Below are positions 27,188 through 37,373 of a DNA stretch of 64,000 nucleotides, piece by piece. A program made the translations under genes and the position numbers. The stretch's first letter is position 1. Each line of letters begins with the position of its first letter. The notes beneath the pieces were generated by a model. It had not been told where the DNA came from. It searched no databases and saw only the letters and a list, made by a program, of their open reading frames with translations. The DNA comes from Roseiarcus sp963770275. GTDB lineage: Bacteria; Pseudomonadota; Alphaproteobacteria; Rhizobiales; Beijerinckiaceae. The stretch lies in contig CAVYPD010000058.1 in NCBI GenBank assembly GCA_963770275.1, positions 62,001 to 126,000 on the forward strand. The letters run 5' to 3'.

Positions 27188-27812
27188 ACGAATCCTCCGA
27201 TACGCGGCTCTGATTGACGATGCGACAGCCGCGCCGCGATACGACTGACCAGTGGGCGACCGCGGACGTTGTCAGCGGAATTCGAGCATGATGCTCGCGG
27301 ACACGAGCGTTGAAAAGAAATGCTCGCAGCGGTGCTTGCAAAAGGCTCGGCGTTGGCGTCGAGGCGAAGGAGCCGATACTCGCGCCGCGGAGCCATGCCG
27401 CTAGCAGTCAAGGAGCGGCGCGAACGCCATCAGGGAGCCAGGCTCAGGACGGACAACGCAGCACATCGGCCCGAACGAGGCGAACGCTCGCTCGAGAATG
27501 AGATAATGGTTTGGACTTATTCACGGGCAGGCAAACCTCGACCAACTTCAACCCTACTGTAGTGCCGTTCGGAAGTGAGAGTTCCACAAACCATCTGGTT
27601 TCACAACAGAAAAGGATTCGCCGCCGCGAGGCCAACGGAGTGGGTCCCGCCCGAACTGGTCGTCTAAGAAATGATGGTTTTTTTCACGCCCCTTTTCTGA
27701 TTGGCTGTCCTCGCGACTTCGCATCGACCGGATTGGCCTCCGCGGCGTCCACCGCGAAGGCGGAAGGTTTGTGGCGTAGCGGCTGCGGGTCGCCAAGACG
27801 TGGGATCCGAAT
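27188..27812. other. 625-base divergent intergenic region, no gene; palindrome at 27283-27297
   Basis: This space separates divergent proX and the dimethylglycine-type dehydrogenase. No frame gives a convincing protein. A 15-base palindrome cgagcat-g-atgctcg sits at 27283-27297, about 95 bases upstream of proX, and related gctcg motifs follow at about 27320, so a regulator-binding site is possible. I do not see a clear promoter or riboswitch. Confidence 0.5.
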
Positions 27813-30244
27813 ATGGCTGAGCATACTCGCGTCGTGGTCATCGGCGGTGGGGTGGTGGGCGTGAGTTCCCTGTACCATCTGGCGAAAGCCGGATGGAAGG
27901 ATTGCGTTCTTCTTGAACAGAATGAACTGACGTCAGGTTCGACTTGGCACGCGGCCGGAAACTGTCCGACCTTCTCGACAAGCTGGGCCCTTCTCAAGCT
28001 CCAGAAGTACTCGGCCGAGCTCTACCGCCGGCTCGGCGACGAGGTGGGCTATCCAATCAACTACCACGTCGTTGGAGCAGTCAGGCTCGCCCACACGCGG
28101 GAGCGAATGGACGAGTTCAAGCACGTTCGCTCCATGGCGCGAGCCAACGCAGATGGAATACGAAGTGCTCACGCCCGGGGAGATCCGCGCCAAGCACCCG
28201 TTCGTAACTCTCGACGACCTTGCGGGCGCCCTTTGGGATCCTTACGACGGCGATATTGATCCGGCGCAACTGACCCAGGCCCTCGCAAAGGGCGCGCGCG
28301 ATCTCGGCGCAACGATCCGCCGGTTCACCCAGGTGAAGGCGCTCGCGCAGCTGTCGGACGGGCGCTGGCGCGTGACGACGAACAACGAGCGAAGACATCG
28401 TCGCGGACGTTGTCGTGAATGCGGCCGGATACCGGGCAGGCGAGATCATGGCGATGATCGGGCGCACCCTGCCCCTCGTGACGATGTCCCATCAATACCT
28501 CGTCACCGAGGATGTGCCGGAGCTTGCGGCCCGGACCGAGCGCCTCCCGCTCCTGCGCGACCCCGATGTGTCGTACTATCTCAGGCAGGAAAGGTCCGGC
28601 TTCATCCTTGGACCGTACGAATGGCGCGCCACGCCGATGTGGGTCGACCAGATACCGGAGGACTTTTCCTTCAAGCTGTGGAACGACGACCTCGAGCGCC
28701 TGGAGACCTATATCGAAGCGGCGATGGCGCGAGTTCCCCCTCTTGCGTCTGCTGGCGTCCGCCGAGTGGTGAACGGCCCTATCCCGTATTCGCCGGACGG
28801 CAATCCTTTCATTGGTCCTGAACATGGGCTACGGAATTTCTTCCACGCCAACACGTTCTCTTTCGGGATCACCCAGGCCGGCGGCGCCGGCAAGGCGCTT
28901 GCCGAGTGGGTGATCCATGGCGGCCCGGAATGGGATTTGTGGCCGTTGGACCGCCGTCGCTACACTGCTTATGCCGACGTCGCCTACACAAAAGCCAAGG
29001 CGATCGAGGTCTACCAAAACGAATATGCGCCCGCATACCCGAATGAGGAACGCGAGGCGGGACGGCCGCTCAAGACGTCATCGCTCTATGCGCGGCTCAA
29101 GGCCAAGGGCGCGCGTTTCGGCGCGCGCGGCGGCTGGGAGCGAGCGGTCTACTTTGACCCCGACGGCGAGCATCAAGGAGCATACGCTATCGTTCAGGCG
29201 CGAACGAAGCTGGTGGAACGCCGTCGCTGCCGAGGTTCGCGCGGTGCGGGAGCGTGTTGGCGTTCTCGATTTGCCGGGCTTTACCAAATTCGAAGTCTCA
29301 GGCCCTGGCGCCGAGGCTTTCTTGGACACGCTGACGTGCTCGCGGCTGCCGCGACCTGGTCGCATCAGCCTCGCCTATGTGCTCACTGAGCGCGGGCGGA
29401 TCCTCAGCGAGTTCACCATCACGAGAACCGCTTCTGATAGTTTCTATCTTGTCGCGGCGACGACTGCGGAATGGCACGATCTGGACGTCCTTCAGAGCCG
29501 ATTGCCATCCGACGGCTCGGTTCGGATCGTGAATCGATCCGACGCGATCGGAACGCTCGTCGTTGCTGGGCCGCGGTCTCGCGAGCTACTTGAGTCACGT
29601 CACAGCGTCGGATCTGTCCAACGCCGCCTTCCCGTGGCTCGCCGCACAAACGATCGACGTCCTCGGAAACCCTACGCTCGTCCTTCGGGTCAACTACGTG
29701 GGGGAGCTCGGATGGGAGATACACGCGCCGATGGAGCAACTTCCGGGAATTTACGATGCGCTGGCGGCAGCCGGGGTCGAATTACGGCCTGCAGGATTTT
29801 GGCCTCTACGCAATGGATTCCATGCGGCTCGACAAATGCTATCGCGGCTGGAAGTCGGACATCGAGAGCGGCTACTCGCCGTACGAGGCGTCTCTCGATC
29901 GATTCGTGTGTCTACAAAAGCCCGCCTTTGTCGGCCGGGACGCGCTCATTCGCGAAGCGGAGCGCGGCGTCGCCCAGCGATTCGTGCCCCTTACGCTCGA
30001 CGACGAAGGCGACGCCGACGCGCCCCCCTGCGCGCCGGTGTTGCTTCGAGGCGAGAATGTCGGACTTGTGACCTCAGGAGGCTGGAGCTTTACTCTGAAC
30101 AAGAGCGTCGCGCTCGCCTATGTACGCCGCGACCTCGCGACGCCCGGAACGAAGCTGGAGATCGAGGTATTCGGCAAGCGCCGCGTTGCAACTGTGCGCC
30201 GCGAACCGCTCTACGACCCGGAGAATACGCGTCTGCGCGCCTGA
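27813..30244 (+). CDS. dimethylglycine/sarcosine dehydrogenase-type flavoprotein with GcvT domain, five frameshifts
   Basis: About 808 residues after correction, normal for DMGDH-like enzymes that oxidatively demethylate N-methylglycines. The N-terminal FAD motif is VVVIGGGVVGVSSLYHLAKAG followed by LTSGSTWHAAG, where His is the usual flavin attachment position. Later pieces include MSHQYLVTEDVPEL, PYSPDGNPFIGPEHGLRNFF and HANTFSFGITQAGGAGKALAEW. The C-terminal tetrahydrofolate-binding (GcvT) domain shows FTKFEVSGPGAEAFLDTLT, NYVGELGWEIHAP, CYRGWKSDIESGYSPYEA and FVGRDALI. Frame changes occur near 28145, 28390, 29180, 29590 and 29770, each with homology resuming directly. Confidence 0.82.
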
Positions 30245-30248
30245 ACGA

Positions 30249-30271
30249 CGGCCCGCCAAGTTGGCGAGCCG
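30249..30271. terminator. hairpin between convergent genes
   Basis: The stem cggcccgcc / ggcgagccg, with one mismatch and loop aagtt, lies between the + strand dehydrogenase stop at 30244 and the minus-strand demethylase stop at 30283. Position and symmetry fit a bidirectional terminator, although T runs are lacking. Confidence 0.5.
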
Positions 30272-30282
30272 TGGATCGCAAC

Positions 30283-32322
30283 TCAGAGATCTTTGACCAG
30301 CCTGAGCGCATCGTAGATCGCCGCATGCGTGTTTCGCGCGGCCACGGCGTCGCCGATGCGGAACAGCTGAAATCGTCCGTCTTCGTTGTCAATTCGCGAC
30401 TGGGGTCGGCCGGCGATCAAGATCGTCATAGTCAACCGCGCCAAGGTTCGTTGAGGCAGGCTTAAGCTCGAAATAAAGCTCGTCGAGAGGCCGCGTGCCA
30501 TGGTTCACGACGACCTGGTCCACGCGCCGCTCCTGGGCGACTGCGCCATAATCGCTTCCGACGGCCGCCAGCAGCTGGTTTCCGTCGCGGCGAACGGACT
30601 CCAGCCGAAACGTAACGGTGAAAGTCACGTCGCGCTTCTGCAGGGAGCGCATGTAGGGAACAAGGTTCATGCCCATGACTTCCGGCGCGAAGGAGCGGTC
30701 CGGCGTCATGATCTCAACTTTGCCGCCGCGCCCCGGCGATGACTTCTGCCGCCTGCAGGCGCGGCGTGATCGCCGGCGTCGTCGAATATGACGACATTCG
30801 TGCCCGGCTTCGCTTCTCCCGAGATGATCTCCCACGATGAGACGACGAGTTCGTTGCCGCTCTTGAGAACTTCGGTATGCGGCGCGCCGCCGGTCGCGAT
30901 GATGACGATGTCAGGCGATTCCGCGACGACGACGTGCGCCTCGGCCCAGACGCCAAAATGAAATTGGACGCCTCTTGTCCTACATTGCTCCATCCGCCAG
31001 TCGATGATGCCAATCATCTCCTTGCGCCGCGGGCTTCTGGATGTGAGCCTGACCTGCCCGCCTGGCTCGTCGGCCGCCTCGAAGACGACGACGTCATGCC
31101 CGCGTTCCGCAGCGACGCGCGCGGCCTCCAGGCCGCCGGGGCCCGCGCCAACAACGACAACCTTCTTCCGCCGGCCGGCCTTGGCGATCTCGTGCGGCAT
31201 GGTGGTTTCGCGGCCAGTGGCGGCGTTGTGTATGCAGTAGGCGGCGCCGCCCTGGTAGATGCGATCCAGGCAGTAGTTGGCCCCGACGCAGGGTCTGATG
31301 TCGCCCTCGCGTTTCTCGACGATCTTCCGCACGATGTGCGGGTCCGTCATATGGGCGCGCGTCATGCCGATGAGGTCGACTTTGCCTGACGCTATGGCGT
31401 GCCGCGCAGTGGCGACGTCCTGAATCCGGGCGGCGTGAAAAGTCGGGAAGTTGGTGGCCGCCCGGATTTCGCCGGCAAAATCCAGGTGCGGCGCGCTTGG
31501 CATTCCTTGGATCGGGATGACGTCCGTCAGACCGGCGTCGGTGTCGATATGTCCTCTAACGACGTTGAGAAAGTCGATCAGGCCGCTGTCTTTCAGGCGC
31601 CTGGAGATTTCGAGGCCGCCCTCTTTGCCAATCCCGCCCTCAAGCAGCTCATCGCCGGTGTAGCGCACACCAATGATGAACTCCTCGCCGATCCGCCGGC
31701 GCATGGCGCGCAACACCTCAAACGTGAAGCGAAGACGGTTGTCGAGCGAACCGCCGTACGGAGGATCGAGCGCGTTGGTCAGCGGCGACCAGAACTGATC
31801 CATCAGATGTCCGTAAGCTTGAATCTCCAGGCCATCGAGCCCCGCCTCTTTCACGCGCTCGGCAGCGTCGACGTAATCCTTGAGAATGCGCTCGATGTCC
31901 CAGTCTTCCAGCTTTTTCGGGAATGAGCGGTGCGCGGCTTCCCGATTGTGAGACGGCGAGACGACCGGCAGCCAATCGGCCTTATCCCATCGAGTCCTGC
32001 GCCCCAGATGGGTGAGCTGGATCATCACGGCCGCGCCGTGCTCATGACACGCGTCGGCGAGCCGCCTCAGCCAGGGAACAACCTCGTCCTTATAGGCGAG
32101 GATATTGTTGAAGACGGGAGGACTGTCGGGCGACACCGCCGCCGAGCCCGCAGTCATGGTCAAGGCGACGCCGGCCTTTGCGCGCTCGACGTGATAGGCG
32201 CGGTACAGATCCTTCGGCATCCCATCTTCTGGATAGGCCGGTTCGTGCGCAGTGATGATGATCCTGTTGCGCAGCGTGAGGTGCTTGAGCCGGTAGGGCT
32301 GGAGCAGAGGGTCGGCTGACAC
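30283..32322 (-). CDS. DgcA-like NADH:flavin oxidoreductase / N-methyl demethylase, two frameshifts
   Basis: About 679 residues, the size of DgcA (dimethylglycine demethylase subunit) and trimethylamine-dehydrogenase relatives. The FMN barrel begins LLQPYRLKHLTLRNRIIITAH, with EIQAYGHLMDQFWSPLTN and GVRYTGDEL further on. The FeS region CVGANYCLDR...AAYCIHNA follows at about residues 345-370, then a dinucleotide fold KKVVVVGAGPGGLEAARVAA. Frame shifts near 30750 and 30435 cancel each other; the corrected C-terminus is RIGDAVAARNTHAAIYDALR-LVKDL. Likely a betaine or dimethylglycine demethylation step. Stachydrine-type demethylases are similar, so substrate is uncertain. Confidence 0.78.
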
Positions 32323-32524
32323 GAGAGCGCTCTCCGAACCACGTTAGAATGAAGGCTGATATCAGATTGCTGGAGACTTCGTTTTGGAAATTGTCTGAGG
32401 CCCGTAGCCTGAAACAGGTCGCGTCTCGCGCTAACCCGGAGCGAAATTCGAGCCCTGCTCACGATACGGCTTTGTCACCCCGCCTCGGGCTTGCGCTATT
32501 CTCGCAGCCCAGTAGCCTAAGCGA

Positions 32525-32668
32525 ATGAAGAAAATCAGCTACCCCGGGTATCGATTCCCACCTGAGATTGTACACCAAGCTAATCATGAGCGACGTCTCG
32601 TCACCCGGGAAGTCTACAAGCGGAGAGGCTTGGCCACATTGCCCGAGTTGCACGCTCTTGTGGCCTAG
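32525..32668 (+). pseudogene. N-terminal scrap of an IS6-family transposase
   Basis: The first 19 residues, MKKISYPGYRFPPEIVHQA, match the start of rhizobial IS6-family transposases, where an aromatic-rich helix and the DDE domain should follow. Here the frame runs on as NHERRLVTREVYKRRG and stops after 47 codons. Only the beginning of the gene remains. The remaining bases of the 32323-32798 gap contain nothing I recognise. Confidence 0.65.
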
Positions 32669-32798
32669 TCGTAGCTTGGGATTCGGCGAGCATGTTCCTC
32701 TTCAAATCGCTGCCGTTGCTCTGACAACGCCTGTGCCAGAGATCGGCTGAAGCCCTTTCAAGGCCGGATGACTGCGCCCGCGTGAGGAGGCCTTCGAC

Positions 32799-33752
32799 GT
32801 GAGCAGCCCTTGCAGAATGATCATCGATGTCGACCCCGGCATCGACGATGCCATGGCGATTTTCTACGCCGTCCGCCGGCCAGCCATAAAACTCGAGGCT
32901 CTCACCACGACCTTCGGCAACACCGACACCGCGATCGCCACGGACAACGCCCTGCGCGTGCTGGAGCTTCTGGGCCGGCCGGACATTCCCGTCGCGAAAG
33001 GCGTCGGGCGCTCGTTCATTCACCCTTATGTCCGCCGCGCCGATCACGTTCACGGCTCGAATGCGATCGGCGACATCGAGCTTCCGGAGCCGAAGATCAG
33101 GCCGACCGACGAGCATGCCAGCGATCTCATCATCCGCATGGCGAAGGAGAACCCGGGCGAGATCACGCTCTGCCCGGTCGGACCCGTCACTAACGTCGCG
33201 TTGGCGCTGGTCAAGGCGCCGGAGATCGCCAAGCTCTTGCGCAAGATTGTCATCATGGGATCGACGATTTTTCATCCCGGCATTCACGGGCCTGCAGCTC
33301 CGATGGTCGATGCGAATTTCGCCAATGATCCCGAAGCGGCGCATATCGTGCTTCGGTCGGGCGCCGACATTACGCTGGTCGGCATGGACGTCACGATGAC
33401 GACCCTGTTTTCGACCGAGATGATCGACGAAGTCGCACGGGAGGGCGACGAGGCGGCGAAGACGCTGATGCGGATGACCGAATTCTACGTGAAGGCCTAT
33501 AAAAGCATGTATCCGGGCATAGCCGGCTGCGGTCTGCACGATCCGCTTGCGGTCGCAGTCGCGGAAGATCCAAGCCTGGCCAGAACGGAGCGCATGTTCG
33601 TCGACGTGGAGCTGCACGGAGAACTCACCCGCGGACAGACGATCGCCGACCGGCGACTGACCGCCGTCGCACTGCACAATGCCGACGTCTGCATGGACAT
33701 AGACCGCCCGCGCTTTTTGGCGAACTTCCTGGCCGCGATCAAAGGACGGTAA
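32799..33752 (+). CDS. inosine/uridine-preferring nucleoside hydrolase
   Basis: A 317-residue enzyme that cleaves ribonucleosides to base and ribose. The calcium-binding N-terminal motif is IIDVDPGIDDAMAI. LCPVGPVTNVALAL and VDANFANDPEAAHIVL, and the C-terminal GCGLHDPLAVAVA with its Asp, complete the active site. The GTG start at 32799 is chosen because gaggagg ends ten bases upstream. It converges on a BMP-type nucleoside importer, suggesting salvage of imported nucleosides. Confidence 0.92.
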   Translation: MSSPCRMIIDVDPGIDDAMAIFYAVRRPAIKLEALTTTFGNTDTAIATDNALRVLELLGRPDIPVAKGVGRSFIHPYVRRADHVHGSNAIGDIELPEPKIRPTDEHASDLIIRMAKENPGEITLCPVGPVTNVALALVKAPEIAKLLRKIVIMGSTIFHPGIHGPAAPMVDANFANDPEAAHIVLRSGADITLVGMDVTMTTLFSTEMIDEVAREGDEAAKTLMRMTEFYVKAYKSMYPGIAGCGLHDPLAVAVAEDPSLARTERMFVDVELHGELTRGQTIADRRLTAVALHNADVCMDIDRPRFLANFLAAIKGR

Positions 33753-33869
33753 GCGCCGCCATTCCTGGCGCCTCCATGCGCGCTCGATGTCGCGCTGCTT
33801 GTCGCAGCCGTCGTGGCGTCAAGAGCGATCGCCAACCGGCGGTGATTTCATCGATCCGACCCTCCACCC

Positions 33870-34808
33870 TTACTCTTCTATTGCCGTCGCCGCCGATTGT
33901 CTTGATCGCTGCGAGGCGCGAATTCGGCGGCGATGACTGATGACGAGCGCAAGCAGAGTTGCGACATAGGGAGCAATATCCGTGAGCTGATTGGGGAGGC
34001 CGTGGCTCTGCAGGTTCACCCCGATCGCGTCGGCGAAGCCGAACAGCACACAGGCCGCTGCGGCGTAAAGCGGATTGTTGCGACCAAGCATGACCGCGAC
34101 GACGGCGATCCATCCGCGGCCCGCGCTCATGTCTTCGGCAAAGACGCTGACCGCGCCAAGCGACAGCTGCGCACCCGCAAGACCTGTAAGCGCCCCGGCG
34201 ACGAGCACTGTTACGATCCGGTAGCGGACGACGTCGATGCCGAGCGCCCCCGCCGCCTCTGGCTGTTCGCCTACGCCCCGTAGCCGCAGTCCGACTGGCG
34301 TCAGGAACAGAACGACGCTGATCAGCGCGGTTAGCGCCCAGACCGCCAACGTCAGCGCCGACTGGCGGGCGAACGCCCAGCCGAGCACGGGCACGCCGAC
34401 AAGCGCCGGGATCGTGATTCGGCCAAGCCCGACCACATTCGGGTCGCTGAAGGTTCCACTGACGCCGAAGACGACTCGCAGCAGATACGCCGTCAGTCCC
34501 GACGCGAGCAGGTTCATGCCGATGCCGATGACGACCGGATCGCCGCGGAAAATCGTCGCACCATAACCGAGGATCAGCGAAAAGACGGCCGTCGCGGCCA
34601 TCGCCGCGGCGACGCCGCCGAACGCGCTGTGACCAAAGTAGCTGCCGACAATCGCAGCGAAGGCGCCGACAAGCATCTGGCCCTCGAGCGCGAGATTGAA
34701 CACGCCAACCCGTCCGCACAAGACGCCCGCAAGCGCGGCGAAAAGGATCGGCGTGATCGCTTGAGCCGTGGATTGGAACAGAAACGGGGTAAAAAGGCTC
34801 TCGATCAC
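33870..34808 (-). CDS. nucleoside-type ABC transporter permease 2
   Basis: A 312-residue permease of the branched-chain-type (BPD_transp_2) superfamily as found with BMP binding proteins. FAALAGVLCGRVGVFNLALEGQM and GRGWIAVVAVMLGRNNPL are typical of the NupC/YufQ-type subunit. The GTG start overlaps the upstream permease stop (gtga). About eight hydrophobic helices. No disruption visible. Confidence 0.88.
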   Translation of the reverse strand: MIESLFTPFLFQSTAQAITPILFAALAGVLCGRVGVFNLALEGQMLVGAFAAIVGSYFGHSAFGGVAAAMAATAVFSLILGYGATIFRGDPVVIGIGMNLLASGLTAYLLRVVFGVSGTFSDPNVVGLGRITIPALVGVPVLGWAFARQSALTLAVWALTALISVVLFLTPVGLRLRGVGEQPEAAGALGIDVVRYRIVTVLVAGALTGLAGAQLSLGAVSVFAEDMSAGRGWIAVVAVMLGRNNPLYAAAACVLFGFADAIGVNLQSHGLPNQLTDIAPYVATLLALVISHRRRIRASQRSRQSAATAIEE

Positions 34809-35839
34809 ATCCGCCGCCCCAGTCCCCGCCGCATGGCGAGGAAGAGGATCACGATCGCCTGCAAGACGAGCGTCAGCACGCGGGGCACCGAAGTCTCGCG
34901 CTGCATGGCGAAGCCCCCGGTTTGCAGCGCGGCGAAGAAGAGGGCGGCGACGATCGCCCCAACGGGCTCCCCGCTGACAAGCAGCGCCGCCATCAGCCCG
35001 GACCAGGTGTAGGCTGGCGTGACGAGCGCCCCGTCGATGAACCGGAATTGCGAGCCAAGCACGATGATCGCCCCGACGAGGCCGGCGATCGCGCCGCTCG
35101 CGAACATGGTCCGTACGGCTTGCCGTCCAAGCCGCACGCCGCCGTATCCGGCGAAACGCGGGTTCTTGCCCCGCATCCGCAATTCGTAACCTGCGCTCGT
35201 CCGCCGGTCGACGAAGACGACGGCGAGCGCGATCGCCGCGATGAGGAGACTGCCGACGTTGAGCGCTCCGGACAGAACGTAAAGGCGCGCGTCCGGCGGG
35301 ATCATGAGGGTTTGCGGCAGTCCGGTCGAAACGTCGCGAAGGGGAAAGCGCGCGAGGTAGGATGTGACGCCGATCGCCGGGTAACTCAGGAGCAGACTCG
35401 AGATCAGCATCGGGACGCCGTGCCGGACCTCGCCCCAAGCCGCGAGCGCGGCGTAGAGGCCGCCGCCGAGTCCCGCGAGCGCCAGTCCGACCGCGGCGCC
35501 GAACGCGCCGTGTCCCGGGAGAAACAGAGGCGCGAGCGCGCCGATAAGGCCGCCGATGACAAGCTGGCCGTCGCCGCCGAGGTTCACCATGCCGCCTCGC
35601 AGCGGGATGGCGGCGGCAAGAGTCATTCCCACCAGCGGCGTCGCCCAATTGAGCGTGTCCGGCAGGGCTCCAGGCGACAGCGAGCCTCTGACGATCTCAG
35701 CATAGGCGCTGAGCGGATCGTGGCCGGAGACCAGGATGAGCGCGGCTCCGACCAATGCGGCGAAGCCGATTGCGAGCGCCACCGGCGGAATGCGCAGGCG
35801 GTCGCCGCCTAGTTTCGGCGTGCTGGAGAAAGGGCTCAT
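34805..35839 (-). CDS. nucleoside-type ABC transporter permease 1
   Basis: A 344-residue permease of the same superfamily. ATPLVGMTLAAAIPLRGGMVNLGGDGQLVIGG is the conserved region of YufP/NupB-like subunits (seen at residues about 66-97), and GYELRMRGKNPRFAGYGG is the cytoplasmic coupling segment. Its start overlaps the ATPase stop by four bases. Pairs with the product of 33870-34808. Confidence 0.88.
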   Translation of the reverse strand: MSPFSSTPKLGGDRLRIPPVALAIGFAALVGAALILVSGHDPLSAYAEIVRGSLSPGALPDTLNWATPLVGMTLAAAIPLRGGMVNLGGDGQLVIGGLIGALAPLFLPGHGAFGAAVGLALAGLGGGLYAALAAWGEVRHGVPMLISSLLLSYPAIGVTSYLARFPLRDVSTGLPQTLMIPPDARLYVLSGALNVGSLLIAAIALAVVFVDRRTSAGYELRMRGKNPRFAGYGGVRLGRQAVRTMFASGAIAGLVGAIIVLGSQFRFIDGALVTPAYTWSGLMAALLVSGEPVGAIVAALFFAALQTGGFAMQRETSVPRVLTLVLQAIVILFLAMRRGLGRRM

Positions 35840-37350
35840 CCGGCTTCCGCGCCTCGGCCTGCCATGAGCAATCCGACATTGTGTTCGTCGGCCCTCCCTT
35901 GTGGGAGGTCCGCCAGGATTCGTCCTTCGAACATGACCAGTACCCGGTCCGACAGCCCGAGGATTTCGCCCAATTCCGCCGAGACAAGAAGAACCGCGCG
36001 GCCTCTGTCGCGCTCGGCGACGAGCTGCTCGTGGATATGTTCGGTCGCGCCGACGTCCAGCCCTCGCGTCGGCTGCTCCGCAATCAGCGCCGGCGCTTCG
36101 TGCGCGAGTTCGCGCGCAACCACAATCTTCTGCAGATTGCCGCCCGATAGCGTTCCGACGTTCACGCGTTCGTTTGCGATTCGGATGGCGAAGCGCCGGA
36201 TGAGCGCGCGCGCCCGTTCGGCGAACGCCGACGGGTTGATGAAGGGCCCACTGGCGAGCGGAGCGCTGCGATGGAATCCCATCGCAAGATTGTCGGCGGC
36301 GCTCGCCTCCGCCGCAGAGCCGACGGCGGCGCGATCCTCAGGGATATAGGCAAGGCCGGCGGCGCGGTGCCTCGCCACATCCGCATCCGTCACGTCGCGC
36401 CCGCAGACCTCCACGCGGCCGCCATCCGGATTGCGCAGGCCGACCAGCGCCTCGACCAGCTCGTTCTGACCGTTGCCCGCGACGCCTGCGATCCCGACAA
36501 TCTCGCCGCCCCGCACGGTCAGGCTCACGCGGTCGACCGCGAGCTTGCCGGAGGGCGACGCGATCGTGACGTCGACCGCTTTGAGGAGCGGATCGCCCGG
36601 CTCCAGCGGTCGCTTCTTCACCTTGAGATTGACGTTGCGGCCAGTCATCGCCCGCACGATCTCGCCCGCGTCGGTGTCGGCGGTGCGCAGGCTTGCGACG
36701 GCGCGGCCGTCACGCAGGATCGTGACCCGGTCGGTGATCGCGGTCACCTCGTGGAGCTTGTGGGTCACGAACAGCACGGTTCGTCCCTCGGAGGCGAGGC
36801 TTTTCAGCACAGCGAACAGCGCGTCGCGCTCGGGCGGCGTCAGGACCGCGGTCGGCTCGTCGAGAATGAGGATGCGCGCGTCGCGGTGAAGCGCCTTGAG
36901 AATCTCGATCCGCTGGCGCACGCCGACCGAAAGATCGGCGACACGGGCGTCAGGGTCGACCGCGAGATGATGACGCTCCGCAAGCTCGGCGACGCGCTCG
37001 CGCGCGGCCCGGCGGTCGATGAAGGGTCCGCGCTTCGGCTCGGCGCCATAGACAATGTTTTCCCAAGCCGTCAGCGAGCCGAACAGCTTGAACGATTGAT
37101 GCACCATGCCTAGGCCCGCCGCCATCGCGTCGATCGGCGAACGGAAGCGAACAGGCGCGTCACGCAGGCGAATCTCGCCCGCATCCGGCGCCTGCAGGCC
37201 AAACAGGATGCTCATGAGCGTCGTCTTGCCCGCCCCGTTCTCGCCCATCACGCCGTGGATCTCGCCCCGTTCGGCCGAGAGATCCACGCCATCATTGGCG
37301 ACAAGGCCGCCATAGCGCTTGACGATGCCGACGGCTGCGATCTCGGCCAC
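35836..37350 (-). CDS. nucleoside-type ABC transporter ATPase (two ABC domains)
   Basis: A 504-residue protein with tandem nucleotide-binding domains. The first has Walker A GENGAGKTTL, signature LSVGVRQR, Walker B ILILDEPTAVL and H-loop VTHKLHEV. The second has a degenerate Walker A (GVAGNGQNEL), signature LSGGNLQK and ALIAEQPTRGLD, as usual for RbsA/YufO-type ATPases. Located 24 bases after the binding-protein gene. Confidence 0.9.
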   Translation of the reverse strand: MAEIAAVGIVKRYGGLVANDGVDLSAERGEIHGVMGENGAGKTTLMSILFGLQAPDAGEIRLRDAPVRFRSPIDAMAAGLGMVHQSFKLFGSLTAWENIVYGAEPKRGPFIDRRAARERVAELAERHHLAVDPDARVADLSVGVRQRIEILKALHRDARILILDEPTAVLTPPERDALFAVLKSLASEGRTVLFVTHKLHEVTAITDRVTILRDGRAVASLRTADTDAGEIVRAMTGRNVNLKVKKRPLEPGDPLLKAVDVTIASPSGKLAVDRVSLTVRGGEIVGIAGVAGNGQNELVEALVGLRNPDGGRVEVCGRDVTDADVARHRAAGLAYIPEDRAAVGSAAEASAADNLAMGFHRSAPLASGPFINPSAFAERARALIRRFAIRIANERVNVGTLSGGNLQKIVVARELAHEAPALIAEQPTRGLDVGATEHIHEQLVAERDRGRAVLLVSAELGEILGLSDRVLVMFEGRILADLPQGRADEHNVGLLMAGRGAEAG

Positions 37351-37373
37351 GAGACGAGGCCCGGATCGGCGGG

